Program-made: the position numbers and the translations under genes
Notes under the pieces: generated by a model
Seen by the model: only the letters and a program-made list of their open reading frames with translations
What the model was told of the DNA's origin: nothing
The model's database searches: none
Part shown: positions 43,104 through 51,117 of the stretch, in pieces
Numbering within the stretch: position 1 is the first letter of the stretch
Layout of the letters: the number at the start of each line of letters is the position of its first letter
NCBI GenBank assembly: GCA_041603235.1
Contig: JBFIES010000007.1
Location: forward strand, 62,001 to 126,000
Direction: 5' to 3'
Source of the DNA: Panacagrimonas sp041603235
GTDB lineage: Bacteria > Pseudomonadota > Gammaproteobacteria > Nevskiales > Nevskiaceae
DNA length: 64,000 bases

Positions 43104-44651
43104 ATGGAAGCGCTCGCACAGATTGACTACGTCGTTGTCGCGCTCTACCTGATCATTGTTGTGGTTGTCTGCGCCCGCGTCACACGACGCAGCCCGGACG
43201 CCGAAGAACTCTTTCTGGCAGGTCGCTCGCTGGGCTGGGGTGTTGTAGGCCTGTCCTTGTTTGCATCCAACATTTCGTCCACGACTCTGATTGGTCTACC
43301 GGGTGCTGCGTGGGAACACGGGATATCAGTCGCCAATTACGAGTGGATGGCCGCGTTGATCCTACTTGCCAGCGCCTTGTTCGTTGTGCCCACCCTTCTT
43401 GGAAATCGCGTCACCACCATTCCCGAGCAGCTCGAGCGCCGATTCGATTCGCGCATGCGCAAGTATTTGTCAGTGGTCACTGTGGTGCTTAGCGTGGTGC
43501 TGGATACGGCAGGAAGCCTGTATGCAGGGGCCATCGTGCTCAAGCTCTTTTTCCCCGAGGTTTCAATCGGACTCAGCTGCGCCGCAATCGCCATCTTCGC
43601 TGGCCTCTACACCGCGGCAGGTGGCTTGCGTGCAGTTGCATATACCGACGTGCTGCAAGCACTTGTTCTGCTGGGCGGTTCGATCATGCTCACCTTTATT
43701 ATTTTTGGTGAATTTGATTATTCTTGGGAGAACGTCAAGGCAGCGGTGCCCGGCGATCATCTGTCGCTGATTCGCCCAATGGACGACCCAGCCCTGCCGT
43801 GGCTGGGAACCTTGATAGGCCTGCCCATTCTGGGCTTCTACTACTGGACCATGAATCAGTATGTGGCGCAGAGGCTGCTCGGCGCACGTGACGCCAGCGC
43901 TGCCGGGTACGGCGCCCTTCTGGCTGCCATGCTCAAGTTGCTACCGCTTTTCTTCATGGTGCTCCCCGGCGTCATGGCGCTGTCACTGCTTCCAGACCTG
44001 CAACGACCCGACAGCGTGTTCCCGACGCTGATCGCGACCTATGCCCCCGCCGGCCTCGCCGGATTAATCCTCGCAGGACTGCTGGCGGCCATCATGTCGA
44101 GTGTCGATTCAGCGCTGAATTCATCATCAACGCTGATCACGCTGGATTTCATAAAGCCCGTTCGACCACACCTCAATGCGCGTGAGTTGGGTCGTCTTGG
44201 CCGATGGATCACCTTGACCCTGGTCGCCATCGCCGCTGTATGGGCACCTGCTATCGACAACTTCTCAGGACTTTTTGCCTACCTGCAGCAGGGGTTTACT
44301 TATGTGACCGCACCCTTGGTAGCAACATTCCTGGCTGGCATGTTGAGCAAGCGCATCGGCGCCACCGCTGCGGTACGCGGGACCATTGTCGGGCATGTCT
44401 TCAGCCTGAGCTGGTTTATTGCCACTCAGATCGGCTGGATTGATCTGCATTTCACCATCGTTGCCGGCGTCCTGCTCGTCGTTACACTGGCCGCCATTTT
44501 CCTGATGCAAGTGGTGAGTTCGGAGATGCCCAGCGCAGAGCAGCTTCAGGCCGTTGATCGATGCCGCGCGCCGCCGGTTCCGGCTCCGATCAAGTGGCTT
44601 TCTTGCCTGCTCGCTTTGGTGACGCTAGCGATGGTTTGGGTGTTCCGCTGA
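43104..44651 (+). CDS. Sodium/solute symporter family (SSS) transporter
   Basis: A 515-residue membrane protein with about 13 hydrophobic segments and SSS signatures: AEELFLAGRSLGWGVVGLSLFASNISSTTLIGLPG, GLYTAAGGLRAVAYTDVLQ, YYWTMNQYVAQRLLGARD and SSVDSALNSSSTL. Such carriers import sugars, amino acids, or osmolytes with sodium. AGGA lies 8 nt before the ATG at 43104. Its 3' end overlaps the convergent GgpPS gene by 62 nt. Uptake of a compatible solute is an attractive guess from that neighbour, but unproven. Confidence 0.92.
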   Translation: MEALAQIDYVVVALYLIIVVVVCARVTRRSPDAEELFLAGRSLGWGVVGLSLFASNISSTTLIGLPGAAWEHGISVANYEWMAALILLASALFVVPTLLGNRVTTIPEQLERRFDSRMRKYLSVVTVVLSVVLDTAGSLYAGAIVLKLFFPEVSIGLSCAAIAIFAGLYTAAGGLRAVAYTDVLQALVLLGGSIMLTFIIFGEFDYSWENVKAAVPGDHLSLIRPMDDPALPWLGTLIGLPILGFYYWTMNQYVAQRLLGARDASAAGYGALLAAMLKLLPLFFMVLPGVMALSLLPDLQRPDSVFPTLIATYAPAGLAGLILAGLLAAIMSSVDSALNSSSTLITLDFIKPVRPHLNARELGRLGRWITLTLVAIAAVWAPAIDNFSGLFAYLQQGFTYVTAPLVATFLAGMLSKRIGATAAVRGTIVGHVFSLSWFIATQIGWIDLHFTIVAGVLLVVTLAAIFLMQVVSSEMPSAEQLQAVDRCRAPPVPAPIKWLSCLLALVTLAMVWVFR

Positions 44652-46875
44652 CACAGGCGGCTACGGCGTCCAGAAACTCACGACTCCAAACACGAATGTC
44701 GTTGTGTCGCACGATATCGAACAAGGCCTTGAGACGCTCGCGCGATTCGCTGCTTTCCATATCCACCGCTCGGCTGATGACACTCAGCAAATCGGCAGGA
44801 TCATGCGGGTTGGTCAGCAGCGCGCCCTTGAGTTCGGCCGCTGCACCGGCGAATTCGGAAAGCACCAAAGCGCCAGAACCTTCGGTCGCGCCTTGCACAG
44901 CAATAAATTCTTTCGCCACCAGATTAAGGCCATCTCGCAGCGGCGTAATCCACATCACTGAAGCGGCTGCGTAATACGACAGCAGATCCTCGAAAGGCAC
45001 GCTGCGATAGAAGAATTGCAACGGCGTCCATTCCACGCGTGCAAAGCTGCCATTGATGCGGCCCACCACCTGCTCAATCTGATTGAGCAAGCTCGAGTAA
45101 ACCTTCATTTCCTTGGCCGCTGGCACGCAGATGGAGATCAGCGTGATCTTGCCGTGCAACTCAGGCCGCGTCTGCAGAAGCTGCTCATAAGCCAGCAGTT
45201 TTTCAAGGATGCCCTTGGTGTAATCCAGGCGCTCCACGGACAGAATCATCTTGATATCGCCAAGCTGCTTCTTGAGCTTGCGAACCTGCGTCTGCACGCT
45301 GTCCTGATCGAGTAGCTCCGACACCTTCTTGACGTCCAGCCCCACTGGGTGAGCGCCCAGACGGACCTCCCGTCCGTGAACCTCAATTGCCGAGGTCATG
45401 GTCTCTAGGCCGACTGCACATCCATAAGATAGATACCGCGGCGCACAACTCTTGGACTTGGTCACCTTGACCGGCATGACCCCGCGTGCGACGTCGATAA
45501 AATTCTCCACCTGACGCGGAATGTGAAAACCGATGTAATCACACTGCAGCAAGCTGCCCACAATCTCGCGCCGCCATGGAAGGACATTGAAGGTGTCCGC
45601 GCCCGGAAAGTAAGTGTGGTGAAAAAAGGCGATCTTCACATCGTGGCGCATCTCGCGCAGGAAGGCCGGAACCAACCAGAGGTTGTAGTCGTGAATCCAG
45701 ACTGTGGCACCGTGCGCGGCTTCACGTGCGACGCCCTGCGCAAAAAGTCGATTCACCCGGACAAACACTTCCCAGTGATCCTGACGGAATCGTGCGCGTT
45801 CCCAGAAGGTGTGCAGCGTTGGCCAGAACGCTTCCTTCGAAAACGTCTTGTAGTAGATATCGACTTCGGACTTGGTCAGGACAACCCGCGCTGCGACCAG
45901 ATTCGGATAGCGCTCCACATCGACAGGGGTACGCTCCTCAAACGGGCCCTTCTTCGGATCCAGCGTTGACCATGCAACCCAAGCCCCCCGCTGACCTTCC
46001 GAAAAAAGGCTCATCAAGGTGGGAATGATGCCGTTGGGCGATGCATGGCGCTTGCGCACAATACGACCGTCTTCGACCGACTCGTCGTAGGGCAGACGGT
46101 GATAGACCACGACCAGATCCGACTCGCCGGGCTTTTGCACCGCCTCGCGCATCTGATCGATGCTCTGTTTGCCTAGGAAGCCGAACGTGCTCAGGGCCTC
46201 CAGGATGGCGCCGCAGCCCTCCGCCTTGGAATGCAGCACGCGCGACATGCCGCGCGTCTCTTCCAGCAGCATCTCGAGAGAATTTCCTACACAGACACCC
46301 TTGAATCCTTCCTTGAACATCGGGAGATCATTCTGGGAGTCTCCGGCGACAAGCACGGAGTCCGGATCAATGCCCAGTTGCTTGACCAGCGCAGAGAGCG
46401 TCGCGCCCTTGCTTACCCCCTTTGGCAGGATGTCCAGCAGGGTCGGCGAGGACAGAAGAATCTCGCACTCCAGTTGTGCCGCCACTTCACGCATGCGCGG
46501 CGTAATTTCATTTGCCTCGCATACATATGAGCAGCGACGCTGCTGTGGAGTGGCCTGTCGAACCAGACCTTCAAACTCCTGAAAGGCCTCTGCAACTCGC
46601 TGCTCACCGGGCCAGCGGGCCGCTATCTGGGACTGCAAGGGCACTACGGCGCGCATTGACTTGCCATCCACAACCGTCGCACCAAGATCGCAGATGATGT
46701 AATCGGGATGCGGAAGCGCCGGGTCAGCCAGCAGTGGCAGTACCGTTTCCAGGCCGCGGCCCGTCATGTAGGCCAGCTTGATATCAGGATGCGCTGCAAC
46801 CAGGTGGTAAAGCTGTTGGCGGTCAGCTTCGCTGCCGCCGAGAAAAGAGCCGTCTAGATCCGTAGCAAGCAACAT
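44590..46875 (-). CDS. Fused glucosylglycerol-phosphate phosphatase/synthase (GgpPS-type)
   Basis: A 761-residue fusion. Residues 1 to about 255 are a Cof-type HAD phosphatase (ATDLDGSFLGG, AGDSQNDLPMF). The rest is a GT20 synthase: HDYNLWLVPAFLRE, FFHHTYFPGADTFNVLPW, LSVERLDYTKGI and TPLRDGLNLVAKEF. This order, HAD first and GT20 second, is that of GgpPS from gammaproteobacteria, which makes the osmoprotectant glucosylglycerol from ADP-glucose and glycerol-3-phosphate. Trehalose-6-phosphate synthase/phosphatase is the alternative, but those fusions usually have GT20 first. It overlaps the convergent symporter by 62 nt. Confidence 0.82.
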   Translation of the reverse strand: MLLATDLDGSFLGGSEADRQQLYHLVAAHPDIKLAYMTGRGLETVLPLLADPALPHPDYIICDLGATVVDGKSMRAVVPLQSQIAARWPGEQRVAEAFQEFEGLVRQATPQQRRCSYVCEANEITPRMREVAAQLECEILLSSPTLLDILPKGVSKGATLSALVKQLGIDPDSVLVAGDSQNDLPMFKEGFKGVCVGNSLEMLLEETRGMSRVLHSKAEGCGAILEALSTFGFLGKQSIDQMREAVQKPGESDLVVVYHRLPYDESVEDGRIVRKRHASPNGIIPTLMSLFSEGQRGAWVAWSTLDPKKGPFEERTPVDVERYPNLVAARVVLTKSEVDIYYKTFSKEAFWPTLHTFWERARFRQDHWEVFVRVNRLFAQGVAREAAHGATVWIHDYNLWLVPAFLREMRHDVKIAFFHHTYFPGADTFNVLPWRREIVGSLLQCDYIGFHIPRQVENFIDVARGVMPVKVTKSKSCAPRYLSYGCAVGLETMTSAIEVHGREVRLGAHPVGLDVKKVSELLDQDSVQTQVRKLKKQLGDIKMILSVERLDYTKGILEKLLAYEQLLQTRPELHGKITLISICVPAAKEMKVYSSLLNQIEQVVGRINGSFARVEWTPLQFFYRSVPFEDLLSYYAAASVMWITPLRDGLNLVAKEFIAVQGATEGSGALVLSEFAGAAAELKGALLTNPHDPADLLSVISRAVDMESSESRERLKALFDIVRHNDIRVWSREFLDAVAACVSGTPKPSLASPKRAGKKAT

Positions 46876-47081
46876 CCAAGAGATTCCATTGAAGCAAGTT
46901 CAGGCGATTACGCTGTGTTGATAGCGTTAGCCGACGACAAATTATTCCAATATTATCAACGAGATCGGTGCGTTTCGTCAAGCCGTCACACCGCCTGAAC
47001 GACCAGAGCGGCGTTAGGCGTTGGCTCGCAGCACCCGGCACTCGTAGAGCAAAACTCGCAGGCTGGCCTGAGACTCACTAA

Positions 47082-47168
47082 TGGTGCCCGAAGCCGGACT
47101 CGAACCGGCACGTCCTTGCGAACAAGGGATTTTAAGTCCCTGGCGTCTACCGATTCCGCCATTCGGGC
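47082..47168 (-). tRNA. tRNA-Leu (UAA)
   Basis: Minus strand: acceptor GCCCGAA/TTCGGGC, D-arm TGGCGGAATCGGTAGACGC, anticodon loop ACTTAAAA (anticodon UAA), a long variable arm (TGTTCGCAAGGACG), T-loop GGTTCGAGTCC and encoded CCA at 47082-47084. It is the last tRNA of the Gly-Cys-Leu set. Confidence 0.97.
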
Positions 47169-47562
47169 TCTGAAGTGATGGCCTGCTCAACCACCAGGAA
47201 ATCGGCGCGGAACTGAATCCGTATCGATAACCTAAAGCGGACTACCAGTGGATTCCGCGCTGTTCCAGCGAACTCATCGCAGCTGAAGATGCTTGAATCA
47301 TGTCCAGGCTAGCGAGTATCTCGACTGCCAGAACATTCTAGCAATCCCCTGCTTAGTTCGCTTTCGGCAGCGCCCGCTGTGCGTCCACAACAACAAACGT
47401 GGCTCCATCGTGCCGTCACAGCGCCAAGTGGCGGCGGTCAACAGCAGCCCGGCATTTGTACTCGTTAGCGATAAACACCAGCCGCCCCTGCTCGGTACGA
47501 CCCTAGGCGGTCGGCGACTCACGGTCGCCAGCTCTGGCCTACTTCAAACCCGTTGTTTCAAT
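47169..47562. other. 394-nt spacer between tRNA-Cys and tRNA-Leu
   Basis: The spacer holds no gene I can support. Open frames here (120 residues plus, 74 minus) have no family match, no ribosome site, and the first runs through tRNA-Cys. No clear promoter for tRNA-Leu is seen. Confidence 0.6.
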
Positions 47563-47636
47563 TGGAGGCTGGACCCGGAATTGAACCGAGGTACGCGGAT
47601 TTGCAGTCCGCTGCATAACCACTCTGCCATCCAGCC
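47563..47636 (-). tRNA. tRNA-Cys (GCA)
   Basis: Minus strand: acceptor GGCTGGA/TCCAGCC, D-arm TGGCAGAGTGGTTATGCA, anticodon loop ACTGCAAA (anticodon GCA), T-loop GGTTCAATTCC, discriminator T and encoded CCA. Confidence 0.97.
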
Positions 47637-47665
47637 TTGGTTGAATTGCTCGTAACGGCCTTTTG

Positions 47666-47694
47666 AATCGAAAAACCCCGGTTGGCCCGGGGTT
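47666..47694 (-). terminator. Terminator-like hairpin between tRNA-Gly and tRNA-Cys
   Basis: On the minus strand an 8-bp stem AACCCCGG/CCGGGGTT with a 5-nt loop is followed by TTTTT counting the stem's end. It lies 14 nt past tRNA-Gly and 29 nt before tRNA-Cys, so it would terminate or attenuate tRNA-Gly transcripts unless read through or processed. Confidence 0.6.
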
Positions 47695-47707
47695 GACGAT
47701 AAAACTT

Positions 47708-47783
47708 TGGAGCGGGAAACGAGATTCGAACTCGCGACCTCAACCTTGGCAAGGTTGCGCTCTACCAACTGAGCTATTCCCGC
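47708..47783 (-). tRNA. tRNA-Gly (GCC)
   Basis: Minus strand: acceptor GCGGGAA/TTCCCGC, D-arm AGCTCAGTTGGTAGAGC, anticodon loop CTTGCCAA (anticodon GCC), T-loop GGTTCGAATCTC and encoded CCA. First tRNA of the set, with its own strong promoter. Confidence 0.97.
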
Positions 47784-47794
47784 ACGGGGAGCGC

Positions 47795-47822
47795 ATTTTA
47801 GCGGCTGACTTTGAAGTGTCAA
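47795..47822 (-). promoter_or_regulatory. Strong sigma-70 promoter of the tRNA-Gly-Cys-Leu unit
   Basis: Minus strand TTGACA (47822-47817), a 16-nt spacer, TAAAAT (47800-47795), ending 11 nt before the tRNA-Gly 5' end. A perfect -35 and a five-of-six -10 make this the best promoter in the window. Confidence 0.8.
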
Positions 47823-47958
47823 CAAATCATCGACCCGGTGCGTGCGAAGCACGGTGGTGCGGGAGATGATTTGGGTTCAAACACCCGGCAATCCTCAAGC
47901 CGCGCGCGACTCCATACCGTTTGAACCCCATCGACCTGTTGCGTGCGAAGGACGGTGG

Positions 47959-48481
47959 TGCGGGAGGTTCCTGTGGTGCTTGCGCGAACCCGCGCTCCGC
48001 TCAAGCCGCCCTATTCGTCAACTTTCTGGTCTTCTTTCCTGAAGGGCCAGGCGGCGCGTAAGTCAGAAGCCGACACGGTGCCCGAGCGCAGCGAGGCGGG
48101 TGCGGGAGGTTTCCGCGGTACTTGCGCAAACCCGCGCTCTGCTCAAGCCGCCCTACTCGCCGATTTTGTGGTCTTCTTTCATGAAGGGCTAGGCGGCGCG
48201 CAAGTCAGAAGCCGACACGGCGTCCGAGCGCAGCGAGGCGGGTGCGGGAGGTTTCTGTGGTGCTTGCGCGAACCCGCTCTCTGCTCAAGCCGCCCTACTC
48301 GCCGACTTGATGGCCTTCTTTCATGAAGGGCCGGGCGGCGCGCAAGTCAGAAACCGACACGGCGTCCGAGCGCAGCGAGGCGGGTGCGGGAGGCTTCTGC
48401 GGTACTTGCGCGAACCCGCTCTCTGCTCAAGCCGCCCTACTCGCCGACTTGATGGTCTTCTTTCATGAAGGGCCAGGCGGC
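47959..48481. repeat. 142-bp tandem repeat including the 3' end of pgsA
   Basis: The string GCGAGGCGGG recurs at 48091, 48233 and 48375, giving a period of exactly 142 bp; units are about 47959-48100, 48101-48242, 48243-48384 and a partial unit running into pgsA at about 48481. Each unit holds a roughly 60-nt copy of the pgsA 3' end including its stop codon, plus downstream sequence. The copy farthest from pgsA has diverged most. 142 is not a multiple of three, and the frames within are incidental. A related shorter motif (CGTGCGAAG, then GGTGGTGCGGGAG) occurs at 47841 and 47942. Confidence 0.9.
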
Positions 48482-49009
48482 GCGCAAGTACACCACCATC
48501 GAGTAAACCGTCAGCACCGCTGCAACAAAGAGCAGCCCGAAACCAATCTGGTACACCGGAATGGCAAAAATATCCTCACGCCACAACATCATCCAGATCG
48601 CCACCATCTGAAAGGCGGTCTTGATCTTGCCGACCATGCCGACGCGCACGCTGGTGCGGGCGCCCAGTTCGGCCATCCATTCACGCAAGGCAGAAATGGT
48701 GATTTCGCGACCAATGATCACCGCAACCAGAATAGCTAACACTTCTCCCTGCTCACGATGAAGCAGCATCACCAGCGCAACGGCGACTAGCAGTTTGTCC
48801 GCAACCGGATCGAGAAAGGCCCCGAACTTGGACGTTTGCCCGAGCGTCCTTGCCAGCCAGCCGTCAAACCAGTCCGTGATGGCGGCCACTGCAAACAGGA
48901 TGGCCGCTGCCTGCCTGCCATGGGGCCAGTCCAGATAGAACAGCGCAAGTACGACTGGAATGACCGCCACACGCAGCAGCGTGAGGATATTGGGTAACGT
49001 CAATGGCAT
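48437..49009 (-). CDS. pgsA: CDP-diacylglycerol--glycerol-3-phosphate 3-phosphatidyltransferase
   Basis: A 190-residue membrane enzyme with the CDP-alcohol phosphotransferase motif DWFDGWLARTLGQTSKFGAFLDPVADKL and four to six hydrophobic segments. It makes phosphatidylglycerol-phosphate, the committed step to phosphatidylglycerol and cardiolipin. It lies 72 nt downstream of uvrC, as in E. coli. Its last roughly 15 codons are copied in the adjoining 142-bp tandem repeat. Confidence 0.96.
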   Translation of the reverse strand: MPLTLPNILTLLRVAVIPVVLALFYLDWPHGRQAAAILFAVAAITDWFDGWLARTLGQTSKFGAFLDPVADKLLVAVALVMLLHREQGEVLAILVAVIIGREITISALREWMAELGARTSVRVGMVGKIKTAFQMVAIWMMLWREDIFAIPVYQIGFGLLFVAAVLTVYSMVVYLRAAWPFMKEDHQVGE

Positions 49010-49081
49010 GGGCTAAGTGTCCGGTTTACCGGCACAAGATACCAGTGCCAGATCATCTCTTCGCCGGTTGCATGCCACCAC

Positions 49082-50959
49082 TCAGCGGAAGTGCGCGTGA
49101 ATTCGCGCCGCAAGACGCGCGCTGATGCCATCCACCTGTCCAATCTGTTCCGCGCTGGCCCTCTTGATCTGCGCAACGCCGCCAAAGGCCTTCAACAGGG
49201 CTTTGCGTCTCGTTGGTCCTAATCCTTCAATGGATTCCAGACCGGAGACCAGACGCGACTTCTCGCGGCGCCCCCGGTGCCCGGTAATGGCAAAGCGATG
49301 TGCCTCGTCGCGAATTCGCTGTATCAGGTGCAGGGCCGGAGAATCGGGTGATAGCCGTAACGGAGTCTCGCATTCCGGAAGAATCAGTTCTTCCATCCCT
49401 GGCCTGCGCTCCGGCCCCTTGGCGATGGCTACGACGCGCAGGTCCACGATGCCGATCTCCTCGAGCGCCTGCATCGCAGAATTGAGCTGCCCTATGCCGC
49501 CATCAATGAACAAGACATCCGGTTGCGGCGCCTCTCCGTTCTTGGCTCGAGCGAATCGACGTTTCACTGCCTGATGAATAGCGGCGTAGTCATCACCTCC
49601 CGTGATCGAGGCGCGCGGGTCTTTCCCCTGCGCTTCGCTGGCCGTCAATTTTGATTCCGACAGCGCTTCATCAGTCGCAATATTGAATTTTCGATAGGCG
49701 CTCTTCAGCGGCCCTTCCTGGTTAAATACCACGCAGGACGCCACCGTTCGTTCGCCGCGCGTATGACTGATATCGAAGCATTCCATGCGCGATGGCACCT
49801 GCTCCAGGTCCAGCGCCTGCTGCAACTCCAGCAGACGGTCATCCATGCTCGCGGCTTCCACGCGCCTAGCGGAAAGCGCCTGTTCTGCTGTACTGAGCGC
49901 CATGCTGAGCAGACGAACCTTGATACCGCGCTGCGGATGGTGAATCGTCACCTTGCGACCTGCTGCGCGGCCCAGCGCCTGCTCCAGCCACTGCGCATCC
50001 TCCAGTGGGTGACTGATTACGATCTCTGCCGGCGGCGGCTGTTGCAGGTAATGCTGGCTGATGAAACTCTCGATCAGTTCGGGGGCATCCACCTGTGCGG
50101 AATGTTTGGGAAAGTGGCTCCGATGCCCCAGATTCAGACCGTCCCGAACACTGACCACGGCAACGCAGCTTCCAGCGGGATGCAAGGCGACGGCCACCAC
50201 GTCCAGATCCTGTGCTCCGCCGGAGATGGCGCGGTTCTCCCTCACTCGCTTGAGCGCAACAATCTGATCCCGCAGCTTCGCAGCGCGTTCAAACTCCAGG
50301 GCATCGGACGCCCGCTCCATTTCTTCGCCCAACTCGCGCGATAATTCATCGCCCTTGCCTTCGAGCATGCGCGTCGCGTTGTGAATATCACGCGCATACT
50401 CCTGCTCTCCGACCAGACCAACGCAAGGCGCCGAACAGCGCATGATCTGGTGTTGCAGACAAGGACGCTGGCGGTTGGAGAAAAAGGAATCCCGACAGGG
50501 TCTGAGCTTGAACAGCTTCTGCAGCGTGTAAAGCGTTTCCTTGACCGCTCCTGCGCTGGGGAACGGTCCGAAATAACGATCCTTGCCCGTCTTCGCGCCA
50601 CGGTAATAGCTGATACGAGGAAAGGTATGTGCCGACAATCGAACATAGGGATAACTCTTGTCATCCCGATAAACGATGTTGTACTTCGGCGCGTACTCCT
50701 TGATCAGGTTGGATTCCAGAATCAGCGCCTCGTCCTCACTATGGGTAACGCTGACTTCGATCCGCGCAATCTGCGAAACCATGGCTTCAATTCGGGCGTT
50801 TCCTGAAGCCCTAAGAAAGTAGGTACTCACCCGCTTCTTCAAATTGCGCGCCTTACCAACGTACAACAGCTCATCGTTGCTGTCGTACATGCGATAGACC
50901 CCCGGCTCCAGCGTCAGCTGGGACAGAAAGCCTTTGGAATCGAATGAACCTTCGCTCAT
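49082..50959 (-). CDS. uvrC: Excinuclease ABC subunit C
   Basis: A 625-residue UvrC: GIY-YIG nuclease domain (GVYRMYDSNDELLYVGKARNLKKRVSTYF), a Cys-rich stretch, the UVR motif ELGEEMERASDALEFERAAKLRDQI, the RNase H-like nuclease domain (MECFDISHTRGERTVASCVVF and DVLFIDGGIGQLN) and C-terminal helix-hairpin-helix motifs. It makes both incisions of nucleotide excision repair. The ATG lies 158 nt from the divergent phosphatase gene. Confidence 0.97.
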   Translation of the reverse strand: MSEGSFDSKGFLSQLTLEPGVYRMYDSNDELLYVGKARNLKKRVSTYFLRASGNARIEAMVSQIARIEVSVTHSEDEALILESNLIKEYAPKYNIVYRDDKSYPYVRLSAHTFPRISYYRGAKTGKDRYFGPFPSAGAVKETLYTLQKLFKLRPCRDSFFSNRQRPCLQHQIMRCSAPCVGLVGEQEYARDIHNATRMLEGKGDELSRELGEEMERASDALEFERAAKLRDQIVALKRVRENRAISGGAQDLDVVAVALHPAGSCVAVVSVRDGLNLGHRSHFPKHSAQVDAPELIESFISQHYLQQPPPAEIVISHPLEDAQWLEQALGRAAGRKVTIHHPQRGIKVRLLSMALSTAEQALSARRVEAASMDDRLLELQQALDLEQVPSRMECFDISHTRGERTVASCVVFNQEGPLKSAYRKFNIATDEALSESKLTASEAQGKDPRASITGGDDYAAIHQAVKRRFARAKNGEAPQPDVLFIDGGIGQLNSAMQALEEIGIVDLRVVAIAKGPERRPGMEELILPECETPLRLSPDSPALHLIQRIRDEAHRFAITGHRGRREKSRLVSGLESIEGLGPTRRKALLKAFGGVAQIKRASAEQIGQVDGISARLAARIHAHFR

Positions 50960-51117
50960 TGCGAGGCGACAGTGCGGATCGCCCCGCGGATGATCGAAGA
51001 ATTATTTGTCCGGTCGGTCATAAATACGCCGCGAAAATGTCACTCATGAATCAGATTACCGAAACATTGCTCGGATAGCTTCTGCGCCACCTTTCTTATT
51101 CACGATACGGAACAGCC

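Noticed and set aside
47293..47655. 120-residue plus-strand frame
   Set aside because: It runs across tRNA-Cys in antisense, has no ribosome site and no family features.
47959..48481. CRISPR array
   Set aside because: The 142-bp units are contiguous near-identical copies with no short-repeat/variable-spacer alternation and no cas genes in the window.
47943..48739. Plus-strand frames of 127 and 138 residues with repeating peptide
   Set aside because: They are translations of the 142-bp repeat and of pgsA antisense; 142 is not a multiple of three so the peptide frame shifts between units.
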